Origin: Bradyrhizobium sp. SZCCHNS1050
GTDB lineage: Bacteria; Pseudomonadota; Alphaproteobacteria; Rhizobiales; Xanthobacteraceae
Assembly: GCF_032484785.1 (NCBI RefSeq)
Contig: NZ_JAUETR010000001.1
Span: 4,033,501-4,097,500, forward strand
Direction of reading: 5' to 3'
Length of the DNA: 64,000 nt
Shown here: positions 1-8,069 of the stretch, one piece after another
Numbering within the stretch: the stretch's first letter is position 1
How the letters are laid out: each line of letters begins with the position of its first letter
Translations under genes and position numbers: made by a program
Notes under the pieces: model-generated
Databases searched by the model: none
What the model was told of the DNA's origin: nothing
The model's input: only the letters and a program-made list of their open reading frames with translations

Positions 1-157
1 CGCCGACCGGACCCGCAACGTGCAGCTCCTGAAGGAGCGCTCCTGGTTCGACGTTCCCTTGGTCTACACCAATCAGCGCCGGGCCATCATCGCGATCGAG
101 AAGGGCGCGCCGGGCGAGCGCGCGTTCAACGACGCCTTCGCGCTGTGGGGTGACTGA
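1..157 (+). CDS. C-terminal end of an unidentified protein (partial)
   Basis: An open frame enters from the left edge in frame 2 and ends at the TGA at 155-157, giving the last 51 residues of a protein whose start lies outside the window. The tail is hydrophilic and includes WFDVPLVYTNQRRAIIAIEKG, followed by a short acidic end. I do not recognise the family from this much sequence. It lies upstream of, and in the same direction as, the membrane protein at 212. The frame is supported by codon bias (G/C at third positions) and by the clean gap to the next gene. Confidence 0.45.
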   Translation, partial: ADRTRNVQLLKERSWFDVPLVYTNQRRAIIAIEKGAPGERAFNDAFALWGD

Positions 158-211
158 GCAGGCCGCACGCGCCTCGCGCGTTCGGCGAATCGCCGAGGCA
201 GGAGATTGGGC

Positions 212-649
212 ATGAAGCGATATCTCATCTTCGTTGCCGTAGGCCCGGCGCTGGGCGGCTTCGCGCTGCTCCTGGTCACGACCTACATGTCCGGTTATTG
301 GACCAACACCAATCCGGGCGAAGTGGCCAAGCTGTTCAAGGTCTTCGTCACCTCGCTGCAATACAGCTACCTGTTCGGCTTCTTGCCGGCGCTGATGATG
401 TGCGCGATCGACGACATCCTGTTCCACGTCAGGCGCATCGGGCCGACGTTGCGGATGCTGCTGGTGGGCGGCATCGCCTTCCTGCTCGCGGCCTTCAACT
501 ACGCCTCGCATGGCTCCGAATACGGCATCGTGCAGTGGATCCTGTACGGGCTGGTCGGCTTCATCCCGGCGACGGTGTCATCGTGGCTGGTGCACAGATT
601 CGTTGAGGAGCCGCAGCCGGCGGTCGTTACTGAGCCGCCGACTGCGTAA
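212..649 (+). CDS. small four-helix membrane protein, function unknown
   Basis: The frame encodes 145 residues. The ATG at 212 is chosen because AGGAG lies about 9 bases upstream; a TTG six bases earlier is in frame but less likely. Four hydrophobic segments are visible at about residues 3-25, 45-65, 80-98 and 107-127, which suggests an integral inner-membrane protein with a short proline-rich cytoplasmic tail. No catalytic motif is seen. It resembles small uncharacterised membrane proteins found in Bradyrhizobium (a DUF5413-like protein, from memory). The downstream gene is on the opposite strand, so it is probably transcribed alone or with the partial gene to its left. Confidence 0.6.
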   Translation: MKRYLIFVAVGPALGGFALLLVTTYMSGYWTNTNPGEVAKLFKVFVTSLQYSYLFGFLPALMMCAIDDILFHVRRIGPTLRMLLVGGIAFLLAAFNYASHGSEYGIVQWILYGLVGFIPATVSSWLVHRFVEEPQPAVVTEPPTA

Positions 650-673
650 GCCGATCGCACGAGCCGATCAGCC

Positions 674-922
674 CTACCTGCCGTTGCCGCGGCAGCGGCC
701 GCCGGGGCCGATGTGAAAGCCGCGCGGGCAGGCGTGCGCCGCCGGATTGGCGTAGTTGCGCAGGCATCCGCCATAGGGACCGCGGTGCCAGCCCGGGCCG
801 CAGCCGCCGGCGACCTGGATCACCTCAGGCTTGGATCCGGCGTCGATCGGAGCCAGCGGCATCGCAGATGCGCCGACGGTGAGAACTCCCAACAGGAGCG
901 CGCTGGTGAGGATGGTTCGCAT
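674..922 (-). CDS. small secreted Gly/Cys-rich protein of the GCG_CRPN type
   Basis: The frame encodes 82 residues starting at the ATG at 922. The first 20 residues are a signal peptide ending in ASA. The mature part has CGPGWHRGPYGGC followed by CPRGFHIGPGGRC, the Gly-Cys-Gly and proline-glycine spacing of the GCG_CRPN-like small secreted proteins common in Bradyrhizobium and Rhodopseudomonas. Its role is unknown; extracytoplasmic location follows from the signal peptide. The neighbour at 955-1200 is on the same strand 32 bases upstream, so the two may be co-transcribed. Confidence 0.65.
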   Translation of the reverse strand: MRTILTSALLLGVLTVGASAMPLAPIDAGSKPEVIQVAGGCGPGWHRGPYGGCLRNYANPAAHACPRGFHIGPGGRCRGNGR

Positions 923-954
923 CGATGGTCTCCCTGGTGTGATTTGCGAAAGGG

Positions 955-1200
955 TCAGCCGCCGGCAGCGAAGGCGATGCCGGCACGCACCTCGGTGATG
1001 GCCTGATCGATCAGCCCCAGCGCGCGCTCGCGATGGCCGCCCTTGTTCGGTGTCGCCTGAGCCAGCTCGGCCCGCGCCGATTGCAGCATGGTGATAGTCG
1101 CGGTCATGTGCGGCTGCGCGCCGAGCGCGTAGCCGATCCCGATGCAACCCGCGAGGGCGGCGCCGAGGCAGAGCTTGCGGGCCGCGGAAGACATGGTCAT
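955..1200 (-). CDS. hypothetical small exported protein
   Basis: The frame encodes 81 residues. GAGGAGAGA lies 5-6 bases before the ATG at 1200, which supports that start over the ATG two codons later. Residues 8-27 form a hydrophobic N-terminal segment (LCLGAALAGCIGIGYALGA), either a signal peptide or a membrane anchor. The rest is a short amphipathic helix-rich region. No family is recognised. It is oriented with, and just upstream of, the GCG_CRPN-like gene, and the two likely form a small transcription unit. Confidence 0.5.
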   Translation of the reverse strand: MTMSSAARKLCLGAALAGCIGIGYALGAQPHMTATITMLQSARAELAQATPNKGGHRERALGLIDQAITEVRAGIAFAAGG

Positions 1201-1461
1201 TTCAATCTCTCCTCGTACTCATGGCTGTTCGACTTGAAGGGTGCAGGCCGCAACGCATGTCCGCGTGCGTCCATCGGCATCGCTAGTTGAACCCGTTGCC
1301 GCTGTCTTGGACTCATCGGCATGAACGGTCGCGCGACTTGGACTGATCGGCGCTCCCGATCCCGTCTCGATGAGCTCTGCCGACTTCAGCGGCCGTTCAT
1401 CCCGCCGCTGCCACATTGATCGCGTTGCTTCGGAAATTCCTTTGCCTCGGGTCCGATTTCG

Positions 1462-2421
1462 ATGACCATCGTCAGGAAAATGCTGTCGACCGACATGCTG
1501 CCGAAAGGGCTCGACGACAGGCAGCGCTTCTTGTGCTTTGCGGAATTGTTCGAGCACTTCTCCAACACGGGTGAGCTCGATCCGGCCGAGGACGTGCCGT
1601 TTCGCGCCGCAATGAACGCGATCCACATCGGGACCACCCTGCTCGGGCGCTGCGACGGCACCTTCACCCGTGTCAGGCGCGAACGGCGCCAAGTGCTCGC
1701 GACCAATGACGACCGCTATTGCCTGGCGCGCAACGCCGGCAGCCGCGAGGCGATGGTCGTCCATCGCGGACGCGAGTTCGTTCTGCGCCCCGGCGCAATG
1801 GTGCTGCTCAAGCTCGATGAGCCTTTCTTCAGCGCCGACGGCGCCAGCCACAAGCGCTTCGTCAACGTGCATCTGCCGATGATGACGCTGCGCTCGATGG
1901 TCTCCGGTGTCGATGATCTGGTCGGACGCGAATTGGCGCCGGGCGGCGCGCTGTCGCTGGCGATGGATTACAGCGAGCTGCTGCTCGCCCATCCCGCCGC
2001 GGCCGACGAGGCCGGCCCGGCGATCGCGCAGCATCTGCTCGATCTGGTGGCGCTCGGGCTCGGTGTGCGCGGCGACGCGATGCGCAAGGCCGGCCGCGGC
2101 GGCCTGCGCAGCGTTCGCCTGGCGGGGCTGCTGACCATTCTGAACAGCCGCTTCACCGAGCCGGATTTTTCGGCGCAGAAGCTCGCCGTCGCGGCCGGGC
2201 TGTCCGAGCGCTACGTCAATGACCTGCTGCATGAGGCCGGCGCCGGCTTCTCGGCCCGGCTGAACGAGCTGCGCCTGCGCAAGGCCATGGACCTGCTGGC
2301 CGGCGGCGGACGCCGCATCAGCGACATCGCGTTTGCCTGCGGCTTCAACGACCTGTCCTATTTCAACCGCTGCTTCCGGCGCCGCTTCGGGCTGACGCCG
2401 ACCGGCGCCCGGGGCCGCTAG
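1462..2421 (+). CDS. AraC-family transcriptional regulator
   Basis: The 319-residue protein has an N-terminal ligand or cupin-like region (about residues 40-210) and a C-terminal AraC/XylS DNA-binding domain (about 220-315). The second HTH and its signature are clear: ISDIAFACGFNDLSYFNRCF followed by RRRFGLTP. The length is normal for AraC regulators with a divergent sensor half, close to the AraC-binding-like group. No target operon is obvious: the left neighbours are on the other strand and the gene to the right encodes a DUF4112 protein. It acts in the cytoplasm as a DNA-binding regulator; the inducer is unknown. Confidence 0.85.
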   Translation: MTIVRKMLSTDMLPKGLDDRQRFLCFAELFEHFSNTGELDPAEDVPFRAAMNAIHIGTTLLGRCDGTFTRVRRERRQVLATNDDRYCLARNAGSREAMVVHRGREFVLRPGAMVLLKLDEPFFSADGASHKRFVNVHLPMMTLRSMVSGVDDLVGRELAPGGALSLAMDYSELLLAHPAAADEAGPAIAQHLLDLVALGLGVRGDAMRKAGRGGLRSVRLAGLLTILNSRFTEPDFSAQKLAVAAGLSERYVNDLLHEAGAGFSARLNELRLRKAMDLLAGGGRRISDIAFACGFNDLSYFNRCFRRRFGLTPTGARGR

Positions 2422-2478
2422 GCGAGACAAGGCGACGGTTCGACGCAACTTGTGCCGAGCCCCGCGCGTTGCCATCTC

Positions 2479-3030
2479 ATGGGTATGCAAGACCACATGG
2501 CTCCCTCGCCCCGCCGCGGACGCGCCTCGCAGGCGCACTTCGACGCCAATGAGGCGCGCGGACCGATCATCGACCAGGACGGACGTGAGATCCCGCAGGG
2601 CTCCTTCCGGTCCTCGTTCAACGGCGCCTTCGTCGGTCCGGACGGTGTGCGCTTCGATTTCAACACCGCCAATCCCTTCGGCAATCTGACCCGTGAGCAG
2701 CGCATCGCGCGGCTGGAGGCCGTGGCGAAGCTGCTCGACGTCGCCTTCGTCCTGCCCGGCACCAACATCCGCTATGGCATCGACGGCATCATCGGCCTGA
2801 TCCCGGTGGTCGGCGACCTCATCGCGACCGCGCTGTCGCTGTGGCTGGTGCGCGAGGCCCGTGCGCTGGGCGCGCCCTGGCACGTCATTACGCGGATGCT
2901 GGGCAATGTCGCGGTCGAGGGGGTGATCGGCATGGTCCCCGTCGCGGGCGACGCCTTCGACGTGCTGTTCCGCGCCAACATGCGCAACGCCAAGATCCTG
3001 CGGCGGTGGCTGGATACCCAGTCGCGTTGA
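2479..3030 (+). CDS. DUF4112 domain membrane protein
   Basis: The frame encodes about 183 residues from the ATG at 2479; ATG at 2485 or GTG at 2452 are alternatives and no strong ribosome site separates them. The C-terminal 110 residues carry the DUF4112 pattern, with two copies of a glycine-hydrophobic motif, IGLIPVVGDLIATALS and IGMVPVAGDAFDVLFRANMRN. These are short hydrophobic hairpins linked by LVREARALGAP. The N-terminal 70 residues are polar. The family has no established function. The gene lies 57 bases after araC on the same strand and ends just before a terminator hairpin that serves the opposite strand. Confidence 0.75.
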   Translation: MGMQDHMAPSPRRGRASQAHFDANEARGPIIDQDGREIPQGSFRSSFNGAFVGPDGVRFDFNTANPFGNLTREQRIARLEAVAKLLDVAFVLPGTNIRYGIDGIIGLIPVVGDLIATALSLWLVREARALGAPWHVITRMLGNVAVEGVIGMVPVAGDAFDVLFRANMRNAKILRRWLDTQSR

Positions 3031-3073
3031 GGCGCTGCGAGACCGGGCCAAAACCTCGCAAACCGACCCCCAT

Positions 3074-3103
3074 AAAAAAACTGCCCCGCGCGAGGCGGGG
3101 CAG
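3074..3103 (-). terminator. rho-independent terminator for the minus-strand gene at 3130-3414
   Basis: A perfect 9-bp stem (ctgccccgc at 3081-3089 with gcggggcag at 3095-3103) has a 5-base loop. On the minus strand it is followed by a run of seven Ts (the A run at 3074-3080). This is the expected form for ending the small gene that stops at 3130. Confidence 0.8.
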
Positions 3104-3129
3104 GGTGTTGAAGACTGGTCTGGCAGCCG

Positions 3130-3414
3130 TCAGGCCGCATCGGCGTCCTGCGCCTTGTCGACCCCCCGGCGCGGCAACGGAAACGCCTCGCTCTCATACA
3201 AGGTGCGGATGCCGTTCTGGTCGAAGCGGGCTTCCTCGACCTGCAGGTAGGCGCCATTCAGCGAATCCGCAGGCAACTCCTCCATGGCGAAGCGCACGGC
3301 TTCAGCCGCGGTGCCGAACCGCCGGTAGGCGAAGCCCGCCCGCTTCTTCTTGCGGATGGCGGCGGGAAACAGTTCGGCAGAGGTGTTGAAGTTGAACGGA
3401 CGCAGTGGACGCAT
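3130..3414 (-). CDS. conserved hypothetical protein, 94 residues
   Basis: The protein starts at the ATG at 3414, with GAAGAGGT about 8 bases upstream, and ends before a strong terminator at 3074-3103. The sequence is soluble and basic at the N-terminus (AAIRKKKRAGFAYRRF), followed by a predicted helix and strand region (AAEAVRFAMEELPADSLNGA, YLQVEEARFD). I see no catalytic motif and cannot assign a family, although short proteins of this appearance are common in Bradyrhizobium. It has its own terminator and a 397-base upstream region, so it is probably monocistronic. Confidence 0.65.
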   Translation of the reverse strand: MRPLRPFNFNTSAELFPAAIRKKKRAGFAYRRFGTAAEAVRFAMEELPADSLNGAYLQVEEARFDQNGIRTLYESEAFPLPRRGVDKAQDADAA

Positions 3415-3811
3415 GGTCTGAGACCTCTTCTTGTCGGCTGGAAGCGCTGACGCGAGCTTTCAAAACATTCAGCTTGGCAATGACGCCAGCGATTGCGGGG
3501 GTGGAGGGCGGGATTTGCCGCTCCAGGCGGCCCGGCCCTGCATAGTCAGTTACGGTCTCTAATATAGGCCGATTTGGCAGAAATGCGAATCCTGCACGCT
3601 CACATCGTAAATCCGGCCTGGTTCGGGGCCTACTGAAATATCCTATTTTTTCAATGGTTTAATCGATCCACAACTTGTGAATGCAGGAGAGCCCGATCTG
3701 CACGGCTAAAATCTCGCCCCTGGTGGCCGGTTTTGGCCCCCGGCGCCGCGCCGGCCGCCAGCCCAGCGGCCCCGATTACCGTCCGTGACGGAACCGGGGC
3801 CGATGGAGACG
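3415..3811. other. intergenic region, no gene seen
   Basis: This 397-base gap is lower in GC than its flanks around 3540-3660. It separates two minus-strand genes and should hold the promoter of the gene at 3130-3414 and the end of the msrB transcript. No convincing coding frame, RNA gene or strong repeat was seen. Confidence 0.5.
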
Positions 3812-4222
3812 TCACCGCGGCTTCAGCTTCAGGGCCGCCGAGTTGATGCAATAGCGCAGGCCGGTCGGCCCCGGGCCGTCGGGAAAGACATGGCCGAGAT
3901 GGCCGGAGCATTTCGAGCACAGCACCTCGGTGCGGACCATGCCGTGGGTATGGTCGGTCTCCTCGTCGATGTGGCTCTCCGTCGCCGGCTGGGTGAAGCT
4001 CGGCCAGCCGCAGCCGGAGTCGAATTTGGCGTCGGACTCGAACAGGGTCTGGCCGCAGCCGGCGCACACATAGGTCCCGGCGCGATGCTCATGCTCGTAT
4101 TCGCCCGAGAACGGGCGCTCGGTCGCCTTCTCGCGCAGCACGGCGTACTGCATCGGCGTCAGCTCCTCGCGCCATTCCGCCTCGCTCTTGATGACCTTGT
4201 CGCTCGTCTTGGTGTCGCTCAT
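3812..4222 (-). CDS. msrB: peptide-methionine (R)-S-oxide reductase MsrB
   Basis: The 136-residue protein reduces the R epimer of methionine sulfoxide in proteins. Four zinc cysteines are at residues 53, 56 (CAGC) and 102, 105 (CSKC). The catalytic cysteine is C125 in LRYCINS, with C71 in GCGWPSF as a possible resolving residue. [10 protein letters not shown] is the typical family motif. The ATG at 4222 gives the usual length; an upstream in-frame start would add eight residues. There is no signal peptide, so it is cytoplasmic. msrA lies 112 bases upstream in the same direction, making a likely msrA-msrB unit for oxidative damage repair. Confidence 0.93.
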   Translation of the reverse strand: MSDTKTSDKVIKSEAEWREELTPMQYAVLREKATERPFSGEYEHEHRAGTYVCAGCGQTLFESDAKFDSGCGWPSFTQPATESHIDEETDHTHGMVRTEVLCSKCSGHLGHVFPDGPGPTGLRYCINSAALKLKPR

Positions 4223-4298
4223 CCCGTTGTCCTCCGGGCGGACCAAACTGGTCCGCTCCCTGTGATTGCGCTGATCGGCCTCGGTCGCGGCCGCAGGT

Positions 4299-4344
4299 CG
4301 TCGCCTCAGTTCGTTACCCAGTTAGTTCGTCGCCTCAGTTCGTT
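4299..4344. repeat. 17-bp direct repeat duplicating the 3' end of msrA
   Basis: The sequence cgtcgcctcagttcgtt occurs at 4299-4315 and again at 4328-4344, a period of 29 bases. The right copy includes the msrA stop codon and its last two codons; the left copy lies just downstream of the gene, in the msrA-msrB gap. Confidence 0.8.
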
Positions 4345-5048
4345 GCCTTGGCCTCGCCGACCAGCGTCGGCTTCTCGACATAGTTCTCCGCGAAGATCTT
4401 CTTCAGATTCTCGATCTTCGGCAGGTCGTTATAGGCAATATAGGGCTGGCTCGGGTGCAGCGTCAGGTAGTCCTGATGATAGGCCTCGGCCGGATAGAAC
4501 GCGTCGAGCTTGCCGATCTTGGTGACGATCGGCTTGCCGAACACCTTGGCCTTTTCGAGCTGGGCGACATAGGCCTCCGCGACCTTCCTCTGCGCCTCCG
4601 AGGTGGTGAAGATCGCCGAGCGATATTGCGGTCCCGAGTCCGGGCCCTGTCGGTTCAACTGGGTCGGATCGTGCACGACCGAAAAGAAGATCTGCAGAAT
4701 CTTGCCATAGGAGATCTTCTTCGGGTCGTACTTGATCTGGACCGATTCCGCGTGGCCCGTCGTGCCGCTCGAGACCGTGCGGTAATCGGCCGTGGCCTTG
4801 GTGCCGCCGGCATAGCCGGACACCGCGCTGACCACGCCGGCCGTGTGCTGGTAGACGCCCTGGACGCCCCAGAAGCAGCCGCCGGCGACGACAGCGGTTT
4901 CCAGCGCGTCGGAGGCCGCCTGGTCCTGGGCCGGCGGCGGGATCACAACGGCCTGCTCGGCGGCGTGCAGCGGCTGCCAGGCCAGGATGCCGGCCGCCAT
5001 CGCACCGAGCACGGCTGTCTTGACGAAAAGGGAGCGGGTGAGGCGCAT
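4335..5048 (-). CDS. msrA: exported peptide-methionine (S)-S-oxide reductase MsrA
   Basis: The 237-residue protein starts at the ATG at 5048. Residues 1-30 are a signal peptide (basic MRLTRSLFVK, hydrophobic core, LHAA cleavage region), so this copy acts in the periplasm. The catalytic motif AGGCFWG puts the active cysteine at C58. Other MsrA features are GYAGGT, GHAESVQIKYDP, FFSVHDPTQLNRQGPD in near-consensus form, and YHQDYL. It reduces the S epimer of methionine sulfoxide. An exported MsrA paired with a cytoplasmic MsrB is notable, because the two gene products would act in different compartments. Confidence 0.92.
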   Translation of the reverse strand: MRLTRSLFVKTAVLGAMAAGILAWQPLHAAEQAVVIPPPAQDQAASDALETAVVAGGCFWGVQGVYQHTAGVVSAVSGYAGGTKATADYRTVSSGTTGHAESVQIKYDPKKISYGKILQIFFSVVHDPTQLNRQGPDSGPQYRSAIFTTSEAQRKVAEAYVAQLEKAKVFGKPIVTKIGKLDAFYPAEAYHQDYLTLHPSQPYIAYNDLPKIENLKKIFAENYVEKPTLVGEAKATN

Positions 5049-6095
5049 CTTCGGATCCTCGTGAGGGGTGGCTTGTCTCGTCTCGCCGGCCGGAAACACT
5101 GGCCCGGTCCGGCCTCTGCTGCAAGATACGTCGGTGCCCGGCCGGCGTTACGGGGGACGTGACACGACTGCGTGAACAGGCGGGTGGCGCGAGGCGTGCG
5201 CTATCGCCCAATGGGTGCCGGGACGGCGCTGGGAGTTGTGGCGAGAGCGTTCCAGGCATGGTGATCTGTTCTCGCGGCCCGAATTGCCCGAGGGATGCCG
5301 GTTCATTGGCCCTCCGAAAGCGGAGGGCGCAGGGAAGGCCGGACCTCGACTGAGGCCCGTGGCCCGCCTGCGGAAAAAATGCAGGCGGCAGGTACCACAG
5401 GTTCAGCCGGACAGATCCGGCCCTCCCTGCGCGATGGTTTTAACGCTTATACGTGCTCTCCCCGGGGACCGGCTGTCTTGCCCCCGTCGCCGGCGGATCA
5501 TCACCGCCAGCTTGGCCTCAGCGTCGGGAGGCCAGGACCACACGCTTTCGCCGTCCGCGCCATGCCGTTCGTCCGCAGGCGCTTCGCCCGCTGCAACATG
5601 TCGCATCCATCGCATTTCGCTGCCAACGTCCGTGACGATCGCGATACGTCCCCTGCCGTGCAACGAAACGCAGGCATCATAAGCCTGATTTGGGCACGGC
5701 GCGAAATGATTTATGTTTTTCAGAAGACCTTGACAGCTTTTGTCGTCGCCGGCCGATTTGCCCGACGGGCCGAACGGCGCTGCCGCATGCGAGGAAGGTG
5801 CAGTGATTCATGCATGGGTGGGCAGCTACGAGATTCACCATCGTCGATATCGTCGACGGCGCGACGCGCGACGTCCAACCCGCCAGGTCACGATCCCATC
5901 ACGCTTCGCCGATCCTCGAACCATGATGTCATTCCATTGTCGCGGTCGTGATGCCGGCGCGGCGGGACGCCGCGAATATTTCCTCCATCCGATGGTCAAT
6001 ACAGAGGCGGTCGCGCCTCGACCGGCAGGGCCCTGACCAGGGCATCGATCAATCGAGTGCGCGCTCTCCGCCCCTTGAGAACCTGGAGAACAATC
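5049..6095. other. gene-poor region with a dispersed-repeat relic
   Basis: About 1 kb without a gene I can support. Frames up to 218 codons exist on the plus strand, but they look like uncontrolled GC-rich frames with no domains, no ribosome site and low-complexity composition. The part at 5403-5663 resembles a repeat-derived pseudo-ORF and is listed separately. A lower-GC stretch at about 5680-5740 is also present. The right end must hold the promoter for the small secreted protein at 6096. Confidence 0.5.
5403..5663 (-). repeat. relic of a dispersed Bradyrhizobium intergenic repeat that mimics a gene
   Basis: The minus strand reads IAIVTDVGSEMRWMR, VWSWPPDAEAK and SPGRARISVKTIAQG. I know these phrases as parts of a frequently mis-annotated repeat family (typical forms RIAIVTDVGSGMRWTR, VWSWRRDA and SPGRARISVKTI) scattered between genes in Bradyrhizobium. 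This is recollection, not a search. The frame has no ribosome site and no known domain, so it is called a repeat rather than a CDS. Confidence 0.45.
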
Positions 6096-6353
6096 ATGAC
6101 AATGTGGAAATCGAAGGCGGCAGCCGTGCTGCTGTCGATGGCGACTGCCGCGCCTGCATCGGCGCAGGGTTGGTTCTACGGCGAGCAGGAGCCGGGGGCG
6201 TTTCAGGCGATGTATCCCGATCGCGACGTGCTCAACGGCGGCGCACTGACGCCGGCGGGACGAATGGGCCTGGTGCGCGCCTCCGGCGCGGTGCTCGTGT
6301 TTCCGCCGCCGGCTCATCTCCGCCCGTATGATCGGCGGCCGCAGCGGCGATGA
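6096..6353 (+). CDS. small secreted protein, copy 1 of a tandem paralogous pair
   Basis: The frame gives 85 residues from the ATG at 6096 (a second ATG is two codons later). Residues 1-25 are a signal peptide ending in ASAQ. The mature protein contains FQAMYPDRDVLNGGALTPAG, nearly the same as a segment of the gene at 6531. The C-terminus is rich in Pro, Arg and Tyr. No known domain is recognised. The pair looks like a local duplication, and the shared core YPDRDVLNGGALTPA is the best candidate functional element. Location is inferred to be periplasmic or extracellular. Confidence 0.6.
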   Translation: MTMWKSKAAAVLLSMATAAPASAQGWFYGEQEPGAFQAMYPDRDVLNGGALTPAGRMGLVRASGAVLVFPPPAHLRPYDRRPQRR

Positions 6354-6530
6354 CGCGTCGCCCGGAAGGCGCCCTATGATCGGCTGCCCGGACAGCGGCT
6401 GCCGCGCTACGTCTGAGCGATGGGCGCGATCACGAACGGCCGTCGGCTCGCGCGGTCGTGATTGGGATGCCGCTTTCGCCTGCCTACATCATCGCCTGCG
6501 TGAACTGGTGCGCAACAGGGAAGACCAATC

Positions 6531-6782
6531 ATGATCGCATTCAGGAGCCTGGCGGCAGCTCTGCTGATGTCGACGCTGGCGGCCACCGCGGCATCGGCCC
6601 AATTCTCCGAGCCGGCGGCCTATGCGGCCATGCATCCCGAACGCGACGTGCTCAATGGCGGCGCGCTGACGCCGGCGGCGCAGGCGGAACTGGCCCGCCG
6701 TGGCACGTCGGCCTTTCCGAATGCAAATGCAGCGATGCCTCCGGCCGATCGCGTGGGGCCGCATCGGCGTCATCGGCGCTGA
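6531..6782 (+). CDS. small secreted protein, copy 2 of a tandem paralogous pair
   Basis: The protein has 83 residues starting at the ATG at 6531. The signal peptide covers about residues 1-23 (MIAFRSLAAALLMSTLAATA then ASAQ). The mature part carries YAAMHPERDVLNGGALTPAA, matching the copy at 6096 in 14 of 15 positions from the RDV block onward. It ends in a His/Arg-rich tail. The 177-base spacer between the copies contains no terminator, so co-transcription is possible. The function is unknown; the conservation of a short motif inside otherwise diverged proteins suggests selection on that motif. Confidence 0.6.
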   Translation: MIAFRSLAAALLMSTLAATAASAQFSEPAAYAAMHPERDVLNGGALTPAAQAELARRGTSAFPNANAAMPPADRVGPHRRHRR

Positions 6783-6792
6783 GCGCGTCGCC

Positions 6793-7923
6793 TCAGTTGG
6801 CGTGCTCCTCGCGCTCGTGGATGACGCTGGCGCGGCCGACGATGAGATCGTCGACCTGGCCGATGCGTGAGACGTCCTTGCCGGCATAGGGCAGCGAATG
6901 CAGCACGCAGCGCATCGCGTTCAGCCGCGCCCGCTTCTTGTCGTCCGACTTGATCACGGTCCACGGGCAGTCGGCGGTGTCGGTGGAGAAGAACATCGCC
7001 TCCTTGGCGCGGGTGTAGTCGTCCCATTTGTCGAGCGAGGCGGTGTCGATCGGCGACAGCTTCCATTGCTTCAACGGATGCGCCTCGCGCTCCTTGAAGC
7101 GGCGGCGCTGCTCCTCGCGGCTGACCGAGAACCAGAACTTGATCAGGTGCATGCCGCTGCGTACGAGGTTGCGTTCGAACTCCGGCACCTGGCGCAGGAA
7201 CTCGTCATATTCGGCCTGCGAGCAGAAGCCCATCACGCGCTCGACGCCGGCGCGGTTGTACCAGGAGCGGTCGAACAGCACGATCTCGCCGGCGGTCGGC
7301 AGGTGCTCGACATAGCGCTGGAAGTACCATTGGCCGCGCTCGACGTCGCTCGGCTTGTCCAGCGCCACGACGCGGGCGCCGCGCGGATTGAGATGCTCCA
7401 TGAAGCGCTTGATGGTGCCGCCCTTGCCGGCGGCATCGCGGCCCTCGAACAGCAGCACCAGGCGTTGCCGCGCATCCTTCATCCAGTTCTGCAGCTTCAG
7501 CAGTTCGGTCTGCAGGATGAATTTCTGCTCCTCGTAGTCCTTGCGATACATCCGGTATTTGTAGGGGTAGCCGCCCTGGCGCCAATTGTCGGCGAGCTCG
7601 TCGGAGGTGTGGCGCCTGTCGCGCTTGGCTTGTTTGCCTTCGATCAGCGCCTTCATCAGCTTGGCATCGTCGGGTGCTGCGCCGTCCAGCATGGCCCTGA
7701 TCGGTGCGCTGTCGGCGTCGAGCGCCGGCGGTCCGTTCAGCACGGTCTCGAACGCCGACAGCCCGGTGATCTGCGCAGCCTGCATCTGTTCGTCGACCAG
7801 CGACTGGGCGATCGGATCGAGCCCCGCAGCCGATTGCAGGCGCGGGGCGTGCACGGTGGCGGCTGCGCGCTTCATGCGTCGGCCATTGGAGGCCTTGGCT
7901 TTCGTGGTCTTGGACTTTGCCAT
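6793..7923 (-). CDS. ppk2: polyphosphate kinase 2
   Basis: The 376-residue protein moves phosphate between polyphosphate and nucleotides (GDP/ADP to GTP/ATP or the reverse). The PPK2 core spans about residues 115-350: Walker A at 161-170 (GRDAAGKGGT), a Walker B-type segment with FDRSWYNRAGVERVMGF, the lid-type basic stretch SREEQRRRFKERE, and the conserved WTVIKSDDKKRARLN. The N-terminal 100 residues are Lys/Ala-rich and variable. The length fits single-domain class I PPK2 with an N-terminal extension. It is cytoplasmic. An FNR/FixK-type box lies 74 bases upstream of the start, which suggests induction under low oxygen. Confidence 0.92.
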   Translation of the reverse strand: MAKSKTTKAKASNGRRMKRAAATVHAPRLQSAAGLDPIAQSLVDEQMQAAQITGLSAFETVLNGPPALDADSAPIRAMLDGAAPDDAKLMKALIEGKQAKRDRRHTSDELADNWRQGGYPYKYRMYRKDYEEQKFILQTELLKLQNWMKDARQRLVLLFEGRDAAGKGGTIKRFMEHLNPRGARVVALDKPSDVERGQWYFQRYVEHLPTAGEIVLFDRSWYNRAGVERVMGFCSQAEYDEFLRQVPEFERNLVRSGMHLIKFWFSVSREEQRRRFKEREAHPLKQWKLSPIDTASLDKWDDYTRAKEAMFFSTDTADCPWTVIKSDDKKRARLNAMRCVLHSLPYAGKDVSRIGQVDDLIVGRASVIHEREEHAN

Positions 7924-7996
7924 GCGATTCCGCTGCCTGCTGTTGGTTTAACAGAGATGTGAATCGATTTTTATCCGCCAAGGACCCTGCGTCAGG

Positions 7997-8010
7997 TTGA
8001 CGTGGATCAA
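7997..8010 (-). promoter_or_regulatory. FNR/FixK-type box upstream of ppk2
   Basis: ttgacgtggatcaa is a perfect TTGA-N6-TCAA palindrome located 74 bases before the ppk2 start and in the only gap between ppk2 and the helicase gene. The box at 13721 before nap differs from it in two of the six spacer bases. Direction toward ppk2 is inferred, because the helicase gene ends, not starts, here. Confidence 0.7.
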
Positions 8011-8069
8011 CCGGCCGCAGGTGGGTACCAGCGAGGCGAGCGAAATCGTCTCGCGCGGTAAAGCCGGCG

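Noticed and set aside
1219..3051. Very long minus-strand frame opposite the AraC and DUF4112 genes
   Set aside because: It is an antisense frame created by GC-rich third positions; it has no ribosome site or known domain, while both plus-strand genes are well supported.
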